Part shown: positions 7,873-16,605 of the stretch, piece by piece
Position numbering within the stretch: the stretch's first letter is position 1
How the letters are laid out: every line of letters starts with the position of its first letter
NCBI GenBank assembly: GCA_902777205.1
Contig: CACYSU010000007.1
Span: 1 to 64,000, forward strand
Origin: an uncultured Rhodospirillales bacterium
GTDB lineage: Bacteria; Pseudomonadota; Alphaproteobacteria; CAAGCB01; CAG-977
Direction of reading: 5' to 3'
Length of the DNA stretch: 64,000 nt
The notes under the pieces: generated by a model
The model's database searches: none
What the model saw: only the letters and a program-made list of their open reading frames with translations
Told to the model about the DNA's origin: nothing
Program-made: the position numbers and the translations under genes

Positions 7873-8403
7873 TTATCCCGCGGGCTGGCGGCACAGGCGG
7901 TTGATCGCTTCCATCGCGTTGTTGAACCCTTTCATCGAAAAAACGTCGTGCGTTTCGATGCCGTCGATGGTCAGGCCTTTGACGGTGACGCGGACGGCTT
8001 TGTTCATCGCGCGGGCGATTTCGGCGTCCGTTTTCAAATTCTTCGCCCAAGCGGTGTCTTCGCTGGTGAACAGGTTGGCTTTGACGTTGCCGACGCGGAA
8101 CAGAACCTCCGACCGCGGCAGGTAGGTATATCCCGCGACGTACGTCAGCACGTCGAACAGCTGTTCGTCGGGGCGGTGCGAAATGATCAAAAACACGTCG
8201 CCTCGGCGCTGGTATTCGCCCGACGATTTCAGCGGCTGGGACGCGACGTAACAAACCTTGTCCTTTTTACTGTTGAAAATATAGGCGTTCCAATCGTCGA
8301 AAACGCCGATATGTTCGACTTTTTTCGCGTCCAGCAGGTTTTGCGCCGCGCAGGGAAAGGAAAACAACATCAAAAAAAACAGGAAAATCCTTTTCATGCC
8401 CAA
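7873..8403 (-). CDS. invasion-associated locus B (IalB) family protein
   Basis: Secreted protein of 176 aa with an N-terminal signal (about residues 1-20, cleavage near CAAQ). The body follows the IalB pattern: a short beta region with CYVASQPL, then DVFLIISHRP, VAGYTYLPRSEV, LFTSEDTAWA and a final FSMKGFNNAMEAI. The family is widespread in alphaproteobacteria; in Bartonella IalB is linked to erythrocyte entry, but most members have unknown roles. A second ATG at 8397 is an alternative start. The neighbours do not refine its function. Confidence 0.8.
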   Translation of the reverse strand: MGMKRIFLFFLMLFSFPCAAQNLLDAKKVEHIGVFDDWNAYIFNSKKDKVCYVASQPLKSSGEYQRRGDVFLIISHRPDEQLFDVLTYVAGYTYLPRSEVLFRVGNVKANLFTSEDTAWAKNLKTDAEIARAMNKAVRVTVKGLTIDGIETHDVFSMKGFNNAMEAINRLCRQPAG

Positions 8404-8413
8404 TTCTCCAAAA

Positions 8414-9070
8414 TCAGTTTTTGTTCAACAGACCGGTCATTTTCGCCGGATCCGGCTTGGCGCACAGGGACGCGTACAGATCCGTCCAAAAATCGACGGC
8501 GTTTTTGCGCCGCGTGTCCGCTTTCATATTTTCGTCAATGTTTTGCGCTTCGGGCGCCAGCAGCGCCGAAGTGGAAAACCGCGGCGGGATTTTCTGGCGC
8601 ACGTCTTCGTTCGCGCAAACCAGCTTCGCCGTGTCCGCCAGCATCAGCGACGCGAAATGCGAAACCCGTTCCGCCGCCGTCAGCGACGCGATGAAACGGA
8701 CGCGGTTCATTTTTGCCGTGTTGCCCCAGCACAACAGCGATGTCAGGTCGGGACAATGCATCAGGCCGACCTTGTAGGCTTTGAAATAGAAAAACGATGG
8801 CAGCGCCGACCGCATCAGCTTGAACAAAGCCGGAAAATACCAATTCCCCGCCGTCAGAGGGTGGGAAAACCCGACCTCTTCGTACGGCAGGCGCGCTTTT
8901 TTCAACAACCGCGACGTTTGCCCCGCCTTGTCCACCGTGACCAGAACGTCAACGCGGCGGCTGTCCCTGATCCACGAAACCGTTTCGATGAAACCGGCCG
9001 TTTTATCGCTGAAACCGCTTTCCATAAAAGGATAAAGCACCGCCGGTCTGGCCGTTTGAATCACGCTCAT
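8414..9070 (-). CDS. conserved protein, possibly glycosyltransferase-like
   Basis: 218 aa. The start at 9070 overlaps the rsmB stop as ATGA, so translation is coupled to rsmB. The fold looks alpha/beta: alternating hydrophobic strands such as VDVLVTVDK, a central VGLMHCPDLTSLLCWGN and a helical end. This pattern recalls the N-terminal half of GT-B glycosyltransferases, but no diagnostic motif is present and the length is short for a full enzyme. The function is unassigned. Confidence 0.6.
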   Translation of the reverse strand: MSVIQTARPAVLYPFMESGFSDKTAGFIETVSWIRDSRRVDVLVTVDKAGQTSRLLKKARLPYEEVGFSHPLTAGNWYFPALFKLMRSALPSFFYFKAYKVGLMHCPDLTSLLCWGNTAKMNRVRFIASLTAAERVSHFASLMLADTAKLVCANEDVRQKIPPRFSTSALLAPEAQNIDENMKADTRRKNAVDFWTDLYASLCAKPDPAKMTGLLNKN

Positions 9071-10395
9071 TTCACTTTCCCCTTTTTCAAACGGGCGGCG
9101 AAAAATCCGTCGCACCCGCCGCTTGATTCATAAAAGAACGGCAGGATGCGCAAATCGCCGCTTTCGGTGATCATTTCGGCGGGGACTTCGCCGGCGGTCA
9201 GGGGAACGCGTTCCACCACCCCGCGTTTAACGGCGGCGTCAATGATTTCCCGCCCCTCCGACGGCAGAATCGAACACACGCAATACACCAGCTCGCCGCC
9301 GTCCGCCAACATACCGGCCGCGGTTTCCAACAACTCGGCCTGCGTTTTGTTCAGCCGTTCGACATCCTGCGGCGCGCGGTGGCACGCGACATCCGGATGA
9401 CGCCGCAGCGTCCCCGTCGCGGAACACGGCGCGTCCAGCAAAACGGCGTCGAATTTCAGGTTTTGCGGCTTGACCGTTTCCAGCCACCATTTGCGCACGT
9501 CGGCGCGCACGATTTTCACGTCAAGATTCAGCCGGCGCATATTTTCGCGCAGCCGTTTGATCCGGTTGGCGGACACGTCAACGGCGGTCACGTCCGCGCC
9601 CATGGCGGCCAGCTGCGCCGTTTTTCCGCCGGGGGCGGCGCACAGATCGACGGCCTTTTTGCCCGACAGGCTGTGAAACAAAGCGGCCGGCATCGCGGCG
9701 GACAGATCCTGCACCCACCACGCGCCGTCGTCAAACCCGTCCAGCGACGGCACGGACGCCTGATCCCGACGGCGCAAAGTCCCCGTCGGCATTTCCACGG
9801 CGCCCAGCCTTTGCGCCCAAACGGCGGCGTTGTCCCTGACGCTGAAATCCAGCGGCGCTTCGCACAATCCGGCGGCGGCGATCCTGCGGGCGTTTTCCGC
9901 GCCGTATTCCTTTTGCCATTCGCGGTACAGCCAAGCGGGAACGTTCATTTTCGCGGCATCCTGCCCGTCGGCGATTTGCTTTCCCCGCTCCGCGACGCGG
10001 CGGGACACGGCGTTGACCAAAGCGGCGAATCCCGCGTAATCCTTATGGCTTTTCACCAAAGCGACGCCCGTTGAAACGGCCGCGTGCGCCGGCGTGTCCA
10101 AAAACACCAGCTGCGCCGTCGTGACGCGCAGAACGTCCGAAACGAAACAGGCCTTGTCCGGCAGAGGCGTTTTCAAAAACCGGCCGATGATGTCGTTGAT
10201 CTGCCCCAAACGGCGCAGCATGACCGTCGCCAGCAGCCGCACGAAATTCCTGTCCCGCGGTTCCAGCGGGCGAATCCCGTCCTGTTTTTCCATACGGGCG
10301 GCGTATTCGTCCTCCAACCCCCGATCGCGGCGCAAAACCGCGTCGAAAATCTCCACCGCCAAACGGCGCGTCAGCAAATCAGGGCTGTTGTTCAT
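9067..10395 (-). CDS. rsmB: 16S rRNA (cytosine-967 C5) methyltransferase RsmB
   Basis: 442 aa. An N-terminal NusB-like RNA-binding domain (about 1-135) is followed by a SAM-dependent RsmB/NOP2 methyltransferase domain. Visible motifs are LCAAPGGKTAQLAA (SAM), DAPCSATGTLRRHPD with one catalytic cysteine, and YCVCSILPSE with the other. Methylates C967 of 16S rRNA. Its start overlaps the end of the upstream membrane-protein gene by 17 nt, and its stop overlaps the next gene. Confidence 0.93.
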   Translation of the reverse strand: MNNSPDLLTRRLAVEIFDAVLRRDRGLEDEYAARMEKQDGIRPLEPRDRNFVRLLATVMLRRLGQINDIIGRFLKTPLPDKACFVSDVLRVTTAQLVFLDTPAHAAVSTGVALVKSHKDYAGFAALVNAVSRRVAERGKQIADGQDAAKMNVPAWLYREWQKEYGAENARRIAAAGLCEAPLDFSVRDNAAVWAQRLGAVEMPTGTLRRRDQASVPSLDGFDDGAWWVQDLSAAMPAALFHSLSGKKAVDLCAAPGGKTAQLAAMGADVTAVDVSANRIKRLRENMRRLNLDVKIVRADVRKWWLETVKPQNLKFDAVLLDAPCSATGTLRRHPDVACHRAPQDVERLNKTQAELLETAAGMLADGGELVYCVCSILPSEGREIIDAAVKRGVVERVPLTAGEVPAEMITESGDLRILPFFYESSGGCDGFFAARLKKGKVK

Positions 10396-11530
10396 CAGTC
10401 GAATCCTTTTGCCCGTCCGGTTTCTTTTGGTATTTTTCCTTCAGCCGGTCAATGACCTGCGCCGTTTGCGCCAATCCGTTTTTGGAATCGCGCTTGACCT
10501 GCCGGTACAGCTCGACAAAAGAGGTTTTGGACGCCGGCGTCATAATGTTGAAGTAAAGCTTCCAATACAGCAGGACGGCCAGAATGACGGCTTGCAGCTG
10601 AATATCGGTGAAAACGACGAACAGAATCAGCGCGAACATGAACAGGTGGTAACGGATGATCAACAGATGAACGTGTTCCGCGGACGCGCCCCTGTCCTGC
10701 AAAGCGTCGGCGAACAACAGCGGTTCCGCGCGGCGCAGCAGCGTGTTTTTCAAAAACCGGTAGCAAACGCAGACCAGCTCGAACAAAACGTAGGAAAGCA
10801 GCAGGCAGGAAACGCTCCACTTGCCGTTCAGCGCGGTCAAAACCGCGAACCCTGTCGAAAACATACAAAAAACGCCCGCGCCCGCCTTGTTCATCGGCAA
10901 ATCGCAATCCAAAGCGTAATAAAGCGGCACCGTCAGGAACACCAGAACCAGCAAAACCCCGCCCGTCTGCAGCAGCGGAACGGCGAACGGCGCCAGCACC
11001 AGCATGGCCAGCGCGGCGAATCCCGTAAAGAACGATTGGATCGCGACGATCCCCTCCGACCGGCGCAGTGATGTCATGAATTTGAAAACGCCAAACCAGA
11101 CAAGGGCGGCGGCGGCGCGCACGGCCTGCGGCGGATAGGGCGTCTTTTCCGACAAACCGTTGTCGGGCATCAGGAAAACAACCCCGCCCACGGCGGCCAG
11201 TTCCAACAATCCGACAAAAAATCCGGCGGCGCGCTTTTTAACGGGCAAACAGCCGGTCAACGCGCAAAAAACGCACAATCCCCCCAGCTGCGGCATCCGG
11301 TTTTCCCACATCCACGCCTTGTCCGGAATGAAAAAGAACAGCGCCGCCGACGCCGCCAGCAGGCAGGCCGCCTGAATCGGGTACGCTTCGGGCATGGAAA
11401 GGCTGAACGTTTCGTTGCGGATGTTGTCGAAATCCCTTGTTTCACGAACAAAATAACAACCGTACAAAGCGGCGATATCGACAATCAGCACGCACGCCAG
11501 AAAAATGAAATAATGGGATAAAGACATCAA
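10379..11530 (-). CDS. polytopic membrane protein of unknown function
   Basis: 383 aa with roughly ten hydrophobic segments and a charged Lys/Gln/Asp-rich cytoplasmic tail (about 340-383). Topology and spacing are reminiscent of the MraY/WecA phosphoglycosyltransferase family, with a LLFADALQDRG block where that family has its aDr-HxHH region. The histidine motif and the catalytic aspartate loops are not recognisable. A divergent or inactive relative is possible but only a guess. Co-directional with and overlapping rsmB. Confidence 0.6.
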   Translation of the reverse strand: MMSLSHYFIFLACVLIVDIAALYGCYFVRETRDFDNIRNETFSLSMPEAYPIQAACLLAASAALFFFIPDKAWMWENRMPQLGGLCVFCALTGCLPVKKRAAGFFVGLLELAAVGGVVFLMPDNGLSEKTPYPPQAVRAAAALVWFGVFKFMTSLRRSEGIVAIQSFFTGFAALAMLVLAPFAVPLLQTGGVLLVLVFLTVPLYYALDCDLPMNKAGAGVFCMFSTGFAVLTALNGKWSVSCLLLSYVLFELVCVCYRFLKNTLLRRAEPLLFADALQDRGASAEHVHLLIIRYHLFMFALILFVVFTDIQLQAVILAVLLYWKLYFNIMTPASKTSFVELYRQVKRDSKNGLAQTAQVIDRLKEKYQKKPDGQKDSTDEQQP

Positions 11531-11575
11531 CAGCTCCGTTTTTTCCGATTATCCGCCGAAAATATTAAAAAACAT

Positions 11576-12091
11576 CTATAATTTGCAAAGATAGCACACA
11601 ATACGGCATTTTTCCCGTGTTTTCGCGACATATTCCGTTCTTTCGCCCGCCGGACGGAATCCCGCCTTTTCAAACAGGGCGCGCGATTTCGCGTTTTCGG
11701 CGCGGACATCCGCCAATAAAAAGCCCGCGCCCGATTTGCGGAACCGGTCTTTCAACGCCGCGACGGCCGCCGTGCCGACGCCGACGCCGCGGCATTCCGG
11801 CGCGATGTTGATCATGATTTCAACGGCCGTTTCACCGTTCAATTCGGGCGGGCGCGCCCTTTCAAACCGGACGAATCCCGCCGGCTTCGCCCCGTCGAAG
11901 ATGAACACGGGCGACAAACCGGCGTCCGCGAAATAACATTCCGCGTATTCCATGAAAAACGAATCCCAGCTTTTGGGCAGGGCGACATACGACGCGGCGA
12001 CCGTTTCGGGATCGTTGCGCCATGAAAAGGCGACGCGGGCGTCGCTTTCGTCGTTTTTGCAGTCGATCAGAGTAAGCATTTCATTTTTCAT
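11576..12091 (-). CDS. GNAT-family N-acetyltransferase
   Basis: 171 aa. The acetyl-CoA-binding segment is IMINIAPECRGVGVGTAAV (about 90-110), followed by the usual beta-bulge block RAENAKSRALFEKAGF. The N-terminal WRNDPETVAAS resembles RimJ/PseH-type members that modify sugars or protein ends. The start is taken at 12091; a second ATG four codons later is possible. The longer frame reaching back to 12682 crosses the CCA transferase on the other strand and is not used. Confidence 0.8.
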   Translation of the reverse strand: MKNEMLTLIDCKNDESDARVAFSWRNDPETVAASYVALPKSWDSFFMEYAECYFADAGLSPVFIFDGAKPAGFVRFERARPPELNGETAVEIMINIAPECRGVGVGTAAVAALKDRFRKSGAGFLLADVRAENAKSRALFEKAGFRPAGERTEYVAKTREKCRIVCYLCKL

Positions 12092-12142
12092 CCGTTCGTG
12101 ATACAAACAGTGTAAAAGATTCGACCGTGTGGATAAAGCGAT

Positions 12143-12406
12143 ATGTTCAGGATTTTGTTTTCCGTCCTTTTGCCGTTTTCGATTCCGTTTTTGATTTACG
12201 GGGTAAAGCGCCGCTTTGCGAAAACGGCGGGCGCGTATCCTTTGAAACCTTTGATCGCGGCCGGATTGGGATGCGTGTTCGCGTTCCTGTTTTTCTTCAG
12301 CAAACCGGAAAAAGCCCCCGCCGACAGCGTTTACACCCCGCCGAAATTCGTCAACGGGCAAATCGTCCCCGCGCATATGGATCAAGCCCCCGATGCGTCT
12401 GAATGA
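12143..12406 (+). CDS. DUF6111-family small membrane protein
   Basis: 87 aa with two hydrophobic segments (about 4-20 and 33-52) and a short Pro-rich tail. Matches the alphaproteobacterial DUF6111 type, which commonly precedes the CCA-adding enzyme. Its last 14 nt overlap the start of that gene. The function is unknown. Confidence 0.7.
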   Translation: MFRILFSVLLPFSIPFLIYGVKRRFAKTAGAYPLKPLIAAGLGCVFAFLFFFSKPEKAPADSVYTPPKFVNGQIVPAHMDQAPDASE

Positions 12407-13592
12407 CCCCGTCTGGCAATCCGTCCCGCAAATCGGGAAAATCCTGTCCGCCCTGAAAGGAAAGGCGCGGTTCGTCGGCGGATGCGTCCGCGACACGCTG
12501 GCCGGACGGGAACCCGCCGACATCGACATGGCGACGCCGTTGAAACCCGCCGCCGTCATGGGGATTTTGAAAAAACGGGGCTTCACCGTCCTGCCGACCG
12601 GATTTTTATACGGCACGGTGACGGTTTTGACGGGCGACGACCGCTTTCCGACCATTGAAATAACGACTCTGCGCCGCGACATCGAAAACGACGGGCGGCG
12701 GCCGAAAGTCGTTTACACCAAGGATTGGGAGGAAGACGCCGCCCGACGCGATTTCACGTTCAACGCCTTGTACGCCGATTTCGACGGCACCGTTTACGAT
12801 TACTGCGGCGGCGTTCGGGATCTGAACGACGGCCGCGTGCGATTCATCGGCGACCCCGCCCAAAGGATCGGCGAAGACTGCCTGCGCATCCTGCGTTATT
12901 TCCGTTTTTTGGCACGGTTTGACGCCGAACCCGACGCCGCGACGATGGACGCCTGCCGGTCGGGGGGCGGCGGATTGGCGCGTTTGTCGCTCGACCGCAC
13001 GCGGCGGGAGCTGTTCAAGCTGGTCGAATCGGACAACGCCGCCCGCGGATTGTCCGCCATGAACGACGCCGGTTTGCTGGAAACGTATTTTCCGGCGCAA
13101 GGATTGCCCGTGCTGAGCCGTTTTCTGCGCCTGTTCCCCGCCGCGCGCCTGCCGTTCCGGCTGGCGGCGTTGTACGGCGTAACGCCGGAGGGCACGGAAG
13201 CGGCGACGCAGCGATGGCAGCTGTCGAAAACCCAAAGGAAACCGATGATGCTGGCGGCGTCGTTCGACCGTTCCAAGCCGCCCGAAAGCTATACGGACAA
13301 CGACGTTTTCCGCTTTGCCGTCCTGTTCCGAGAAACCGGAACGGACGAGGTTTCATCCCTGCTCGCCTCCGTTGACGACAACGACGGCTGGCTGTCGCTG
13401 GGTGAAAAATGCCGCGGCGTCGAAATTCCGCCGTTCCGTTTTTTCGGCGGGGATCTGACGGAACTGGTCAAGAAAAACCAAATCAAAGCCGCCCTTGCGC
13501 AGGTTCACGAACACTGGCTGGCGGAAAACGGCCGGATCGGCCGCGCCGGATTGCTGGATTTCGCGCGGGAACGCTTTACTCCCCGCCGTTGA
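12393..13592 (+). CDS. cca: CCA tRNA nucleotidyltransferase
   Basis: Adds or repairs the 3' CCA of tRNAs. 399 aa. The class II nucleotidyltransferase head carries FVGGCVRD, the catalytic DIDMAT pair, and RRDFTFNALY with the NTP-selecting region. The C-terminal half is helical. Convergent with dnaB, overlapping its end by 17 nt with no room for a terminator. Confidence 0.93.
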   Translation: MRLNDPVWQSVPQIGKILSALKGKARFVGGCVRDTLAGREPADIDMATPLKPAAVMGILKKRGFTVLPTGFLYGTVTVLTGDDRFPTIEITTLRRDIENDGRRPKVVYTKDWEEDAARRDFTFNALYADFDGTVYDYCGGVRDLNDGRVRFIGDPAQRIGEDCLRILRYFRFLARFDAEPDAATMDACRSGGGGLARLSLDRTRRELFKLVESDNAARGLSAMNDAGLLETYFPAQGLPVLSRFLRLFPAARLPFRLAALYGVTPEGTEAATQRWQLSKTQRKPMMLAASFDRSKPPESYTDNDVFRFAVLFRETGTDEVSSLLASVDDNDGWLSLGEKCRGVEIPPFRFFGGDLTELVKKNQIKAALAQVHEHWLAENGRIGRAGLLDFARERFTPRR

Positions 13593-15051
13593 AATCGGGA
13601 TTGATCCAATCGCCGAAACGGGTGAACTGCCCCTCGAACGACAGGTCGATCGTGCCCAGCGAACCGTGACGCTGCTTGGCGATGATCAGTTCGGCCTTCT
13701 TTTCCAAATCGACCAGAGATTTTTCCCATTTGCGGACGCGGTCGTTGAATTTGTCCTCGGTTTCGTTCTGGCGTTGAACGGGGACGCTGTTTTTGATGTA
13801 ATAGTGTTCGCGGAACACGAACATCACGATGTCCGCGTCCTGTTCGATGGAACCCGAATCACGCAGGTCGGACAACAGCGGCCGTTTGTCTTCGCGCTGT
13901 TCGACCGCGCGGCTCAGCTGGGACAGGACGAGGACGGGGACGTTCAAATCCTTTGCCATAATCTTCAGCAAACGCGTCGTTTCCGTCAATCCGCGCACCA
14001 TGTCGCCTTTGTAAACCGACGTGGACATATCAATCAGCTGCAAATAGTCGATGACGACCAGCCCCAACCCTTTGGACGCGTCGCGTTTCAAACGGCGGCA
14101 CCGGTTGTGAATCGCCGCGACGGTCAATCCGGGGGTGTCGTCAACGAACAGGGGGACTTTTTCCAAATCGGCCGCGAATCCGACGACGCGGCGGAATTCG
14201 TCCGTCGTGATTTTGCCGTTGCGCAGTTTGTCCGACGCGATCTGCGTTTCCATGGCCAGAATACGCCCCGCCAGCTGGGACGCCGACATTTCCAGCGAAA
14301 AGAACGCGACGCCTTTTCTTTCCTTGCCTTTTTGAATATCTTCCAAAAAGCTGCGCGCCGTGTTGAACGCCAGACAGGTGGCGAAAGCGGTTTTCCCCAT
14401 ACCGGGGCGGCCGGCCAAAATCAGCAAGTCGGATTTGTGCAGCCCGCCCATTTTGTTGTCCAAGTCGCGGAATCCGGTTGACACGCCGGAAATGCCGTCG
14501 GGGTTTTTCTTGGCCTCGGACACTTCCTGAATGACCTCGGTCAGCGTATCGACGAACGGTTTTGGCCCGCCCTCGATCTGGCCTTCCGTCCCCAATTCGT
14601 ACAATTTCTTTTCCGCGCGCGCCATTTGCATTGACGCGTCGTCTTCCAGATTGACGGCGTAGGCGTCGTTGACGATGTCCGTTCCCAATCCGATCAGCTG
14701 GCGGCGGATATAGCGGTCGAAAACCAGCTTGGCGTAATCTTCGGCGTTGATGATCGTGACCGCCGTCGCGGCCAGATCCATCAGATATTTCGCCCCGCCG
14801 ACCTCGTCCAGCGTGCCGTCATTGGCCAGATAGCCTTTCAGCGTCACGGGATCGGCGGAATGTCCGCGGCCGTGCAGCGCCAAAATCGCCTGATAGATCG
14901 CGGCGTGGACGGGGCTGGCGAAATGAACGGGCTTTAAAAACTCGGACACCTTTTCCAAAGCGTGGTTGTTGGCCAGAATCGCACCCAGCAAAGCCTGTTC
15001 CGCTTCGATGTTCTGCGGCGGCATACGGACGGGGATTTCATCGGAATTCAT
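13576..15051 (-). CDS. dnaB: replicative DNA helicase DnaB
   Basis: 491 aa. The N-terminal primase-interacting domain (PPQNIEAEQALLGAIL onward) is followed by the RecA-like motor with Walker A GRPGMGKT, Walker B region VVIDYLQLI and the DnaB H4 block SRAVEQREDKRPLLSDLRDSG. The start at 15051 has AAGGA upstream; the longer frame adds nine residues without homology. Last gene of the rpsF-rpsR-rplI-dnaB group but set off by a terminator-like hairpin. Confidence 0.95.
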   Translation of the reverse strand: MNSDEIPVRMPPQNIEAEQALLGAILANNHALEKVSEFLKPVHFASPVHAAIYQAILALHGRGHSADPVTLKGYLANDGTLDEVGGAKYLMDLAATAVTIINAEDYAKLVFDRYIRRQLIGLGTDIVNDAYAVNLEDDASMQMARAEKKLYELGTEGQIEGGPKPFVDTLTEVIQEVSEAKKNPDGISGVSTGFRDLDNKMGGLHKSDLLILAGRPGMGKTAFATCLAFNTARSFLEDIQKGKERKGVAFFSLEMSASQLAGRILAMETQIASDKLRNGKITTDEFRRVVGFAADLEKVPLFVDDTPGLTVAAIHNRCRRLKRDASKGLGLVVIDYLQLIDMSTSVYKGDMVRGLTETTRLLKIMAKDLNVPVLVLSQLSRAVEQREDKRPLLSDLRDSGSIEQDADIVMFVFREHYYIKNSVPVQRQNETEDKFNDRVRKWEKSLVDLEKKAELIIAKQRHGSLGTIDLSFEGQFTRFGDWINPDFNGGE

Positions 15052-15071
15052 AAGCGGTGTCCTTTTTTGAA

Positions 15072-15107
15072 AAAACAACGGCGGGAGGCTTTTGCAAGTC
15101 CCCCGCC
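15072..15107 (-). terminator. terminator or attenuator between rplI and dnaB
   Basis: On the minus strand GGCGGG (15102-15107) and CCCGCC (15080-15085) pair, with an inner CTT/AAG stem, followed by GTTGTTTTTT. It would reduce read-through from the ribosomal genes into dnaB. Confidence 0.6.
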
Positions 15108-15128
15108 TTTGATCGGTTCAAGCCAAAA

Positions 15129-15677
15129 TCAAGCGTTGGCGGCTTCGGCTTCAAAAGCTTCGGTCGCGTCGGCGGCGGCTTCGGCCTTGGCGGCGGCTTT
15201 CGCGGCGGCCTTGGCGTTGCGTTCGGCTTCTTCAACGGAACGGGCGACCGTCACGTTGATCATGCGGCTGACGTCCGGATGCAGAATGATGCGGATTCCG
15301 TACGTTCCGATTTCCTTCAGCGGCTGATCCAGAACGACCTGACGGCGTTCGATGTCATAGCCGGCGTCGCGAACGGCGTCGCGAACGTCACGGCCGGTGA
15401 CGGACCCGTACAGCTGACCGGTTTCGGCGGCCTGACGGACGATGACCAGATTCAAACCTTCCATCTTCGCGGAAACCTGTTCGGCTTCTTCGCGGCGTTT
15501 CAGGTTGGCGGCTTCCAGCTGCGCCTTGCGGGATTCAAACAAGGCCAGATTTTCCTTGTTCGAGCGCAGGGCTTTCGCCTGCGGCAGCAGGTAGTTGCGG
15601 GCGAATCCGGGTTTCACGCGGACGATGTCGCCCATCTGCCCCAATTTTTCAATGCGTTCCAGCAAAATAACTTCCAT
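15129..15677 (-). CDS. rplI: 50S ribosomal protein L9
   Basis: 182 aa. The N-terminal L9 signature reads MEVILLERIEKLGQMGD, then VKPGFARNYLLPQAKA. ATG 15677 has GGAGGAG seven bases upstream. The C-terminal domain is followed by an Ala/Glu/Lys-rich tail of about 30 residues, longer than in E. coli L9 (149 aa). Confidence 0.96.
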   Translation of the reverse strand: MEVILLERIEKLGQMGDIVRVKPGFARNYLLPQAKALRSNKENLALFESRKAQLEAANLKRREEAEQVSAKMEGLNLVIVRQAAETGQLYGSVTGRDVRDAVRDAGYDIERRQVVLDQPLKEIGTYGIRIILHPDVSRMINVTVARSVEEAERNAKAAAKAAAKAEAAADATEAFEAEAANA

Positions 15678-15691
15678 GGTCAAACTCCTCC

Positions 15692-15928
15692 TCAGTCCAT
15701 GACATAAGGCAGCAGGCCCAGATAGCGGGCGCGCTTGATAGCCTTGGCCAATTCGCGCTGTTTCTTGACGGAAACGGCGGTGATGCGGCTGGGAACGATT
15801 TTGCCGCGTTCGGAAATGAAACGCTGCAGCAGCTTGATGTCTTTGTAATCAATCTTCGGCGCGTCTTTGGCCGCGAACGGGCAGGCTTTGCGACGGCGGA
15901 AGAACGGACGGCGTGTATTGGCTACCAT
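15692..15928 (-). CDS. rpsR: 30S ribosomal protein S18
   Basis: 78 aa with the S18 core [20 protein letters not shown] and [20 protein letters not shown]. Overlaps the rpsF stop by one base (TAATG), implying coupled translation; S18 pairs with S6 on the ribosome platform. Confidence 0.97.
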   Translation of the reverse strand: MVANTRRPFFRRRKACPFAAKDAPKIDYKDIKLLQRFISERGKIVPSRITAVSVKKQRELAKAIKRARYLGLLPYVMD

Positions 15929-16323
15929 TAGAATTCCTCGCTTTCATCTTCGTTATCAAACTTGTCGTCGAATTTTTTGCCGCGGCCTTTGACATCCTTA
16001 CCTTTGTAAGACATCATGGCGGACGGGCCTTCTTCCAATTCTTCGACGCGGACGGACAGATAGCGGATGACGTCTTCGTCAAAGCGCATCTGGCGTTCCA
16101 GTTCGATCAACGCCTTCGCGGGGGCGTCGATGTTGAACAGGACGTAATGTCCTTTGCGGTTTTTGTGCATACGGTAGGCCAGAGAACGCAGTCCCCAGTT
16201 TTCCTTTTTCGTAACTTTGCCGCCGTTGGCCGTGACGACGCCTTCAAAGCGTTCGATCAAAGCGTCAACCTGAGAAGCGGCGATATCCTGACGCGCGATG
16301 AACACGCTTTCATATAAAGCCAT
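15928..16323 (-). CDS. rpsF: 30S ribosomal protein S6
   Basis: 131 aa. S6 beta-alpha-beta core with [15 protein letters not shown] and [15 protein letters not shown]. The C-terminal extension (from about 105) is rich in Lys, Asp and Glu, as in other alphaproteobacterial S6 proteins. First gene of the operon, with a strong promoter about 115 nt upstream. Confidence 0.97.
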   Translation of the reverse strand: MALYESVFIARQDIAASQVDALIERFEGVVTANGGKVTKKENWGLRSLAYRMHKNRKGHYVLFNIDAPAKALIELERQMRFDEDVIRYLSVRVEELEEGPSAMMSYKGKDVKGRGKKFDDKFDNEDESEEF

Positions 16324-16437
16324 TTAACAAATCTCCTTTTGGCTTCTCTCAATTTCAAAAAACGCGCCGTCCCCCATGGACGGCCGCCTTGAAACATAGC
16401 CGGTCCGTTATGCCGGCAAGGAGTAAACGGAAACTGA

Positions 16438-16466
16438 AATATACGCAACCTTTTCACGGATTGCAA
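16438..16466 (-). promoter_or_regulatory. sigma70-type promoter of rpsF
   Basis: On the minus strand TTGCAA (16461-16466), a 17-nt spacer, TATATT (16438-16443). The resulting leader of about 110 nt could hold S6:S18 autoregulatory structure, which is known for this operon in other bacteria but not demonstrated here. Confidence 0.6.
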
Positions 16467-16545
16467 GGACAATGATTCAAAAAAAACGGACGGACAGACG
16501 CGCCACTTTTTATCGAAAAAAAGGTTTTTTTGTCGAAAAATTTGT

Positions 16546-16573
16546 TTGTCTTTTCGGTTTCATTCTATATAAT
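16546..16573 (+). promoter_or_regulatory. strong sigma70-type promoter of the 16.6-18.3 kb operon
   Basis: TTGTCT (16546-16551), a 16-nt spacer and a perfect TATAAT (16568-16573), 32 nt before the ATG. The surrounding 60 bases are AT-rich. Confidence 0.65.
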
Positions 16574-16605
16574 AAAGCTTTCACGGATATGAAACGGGTG
16601 ATGAA

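Noticed and set aside
11576-12682. 368-codon extension of the GNAT gene
   Set aside because: The first two hundred codons are antisense to the CCA transferase and DUF6111 genes; GNAT homology starts at 12091.
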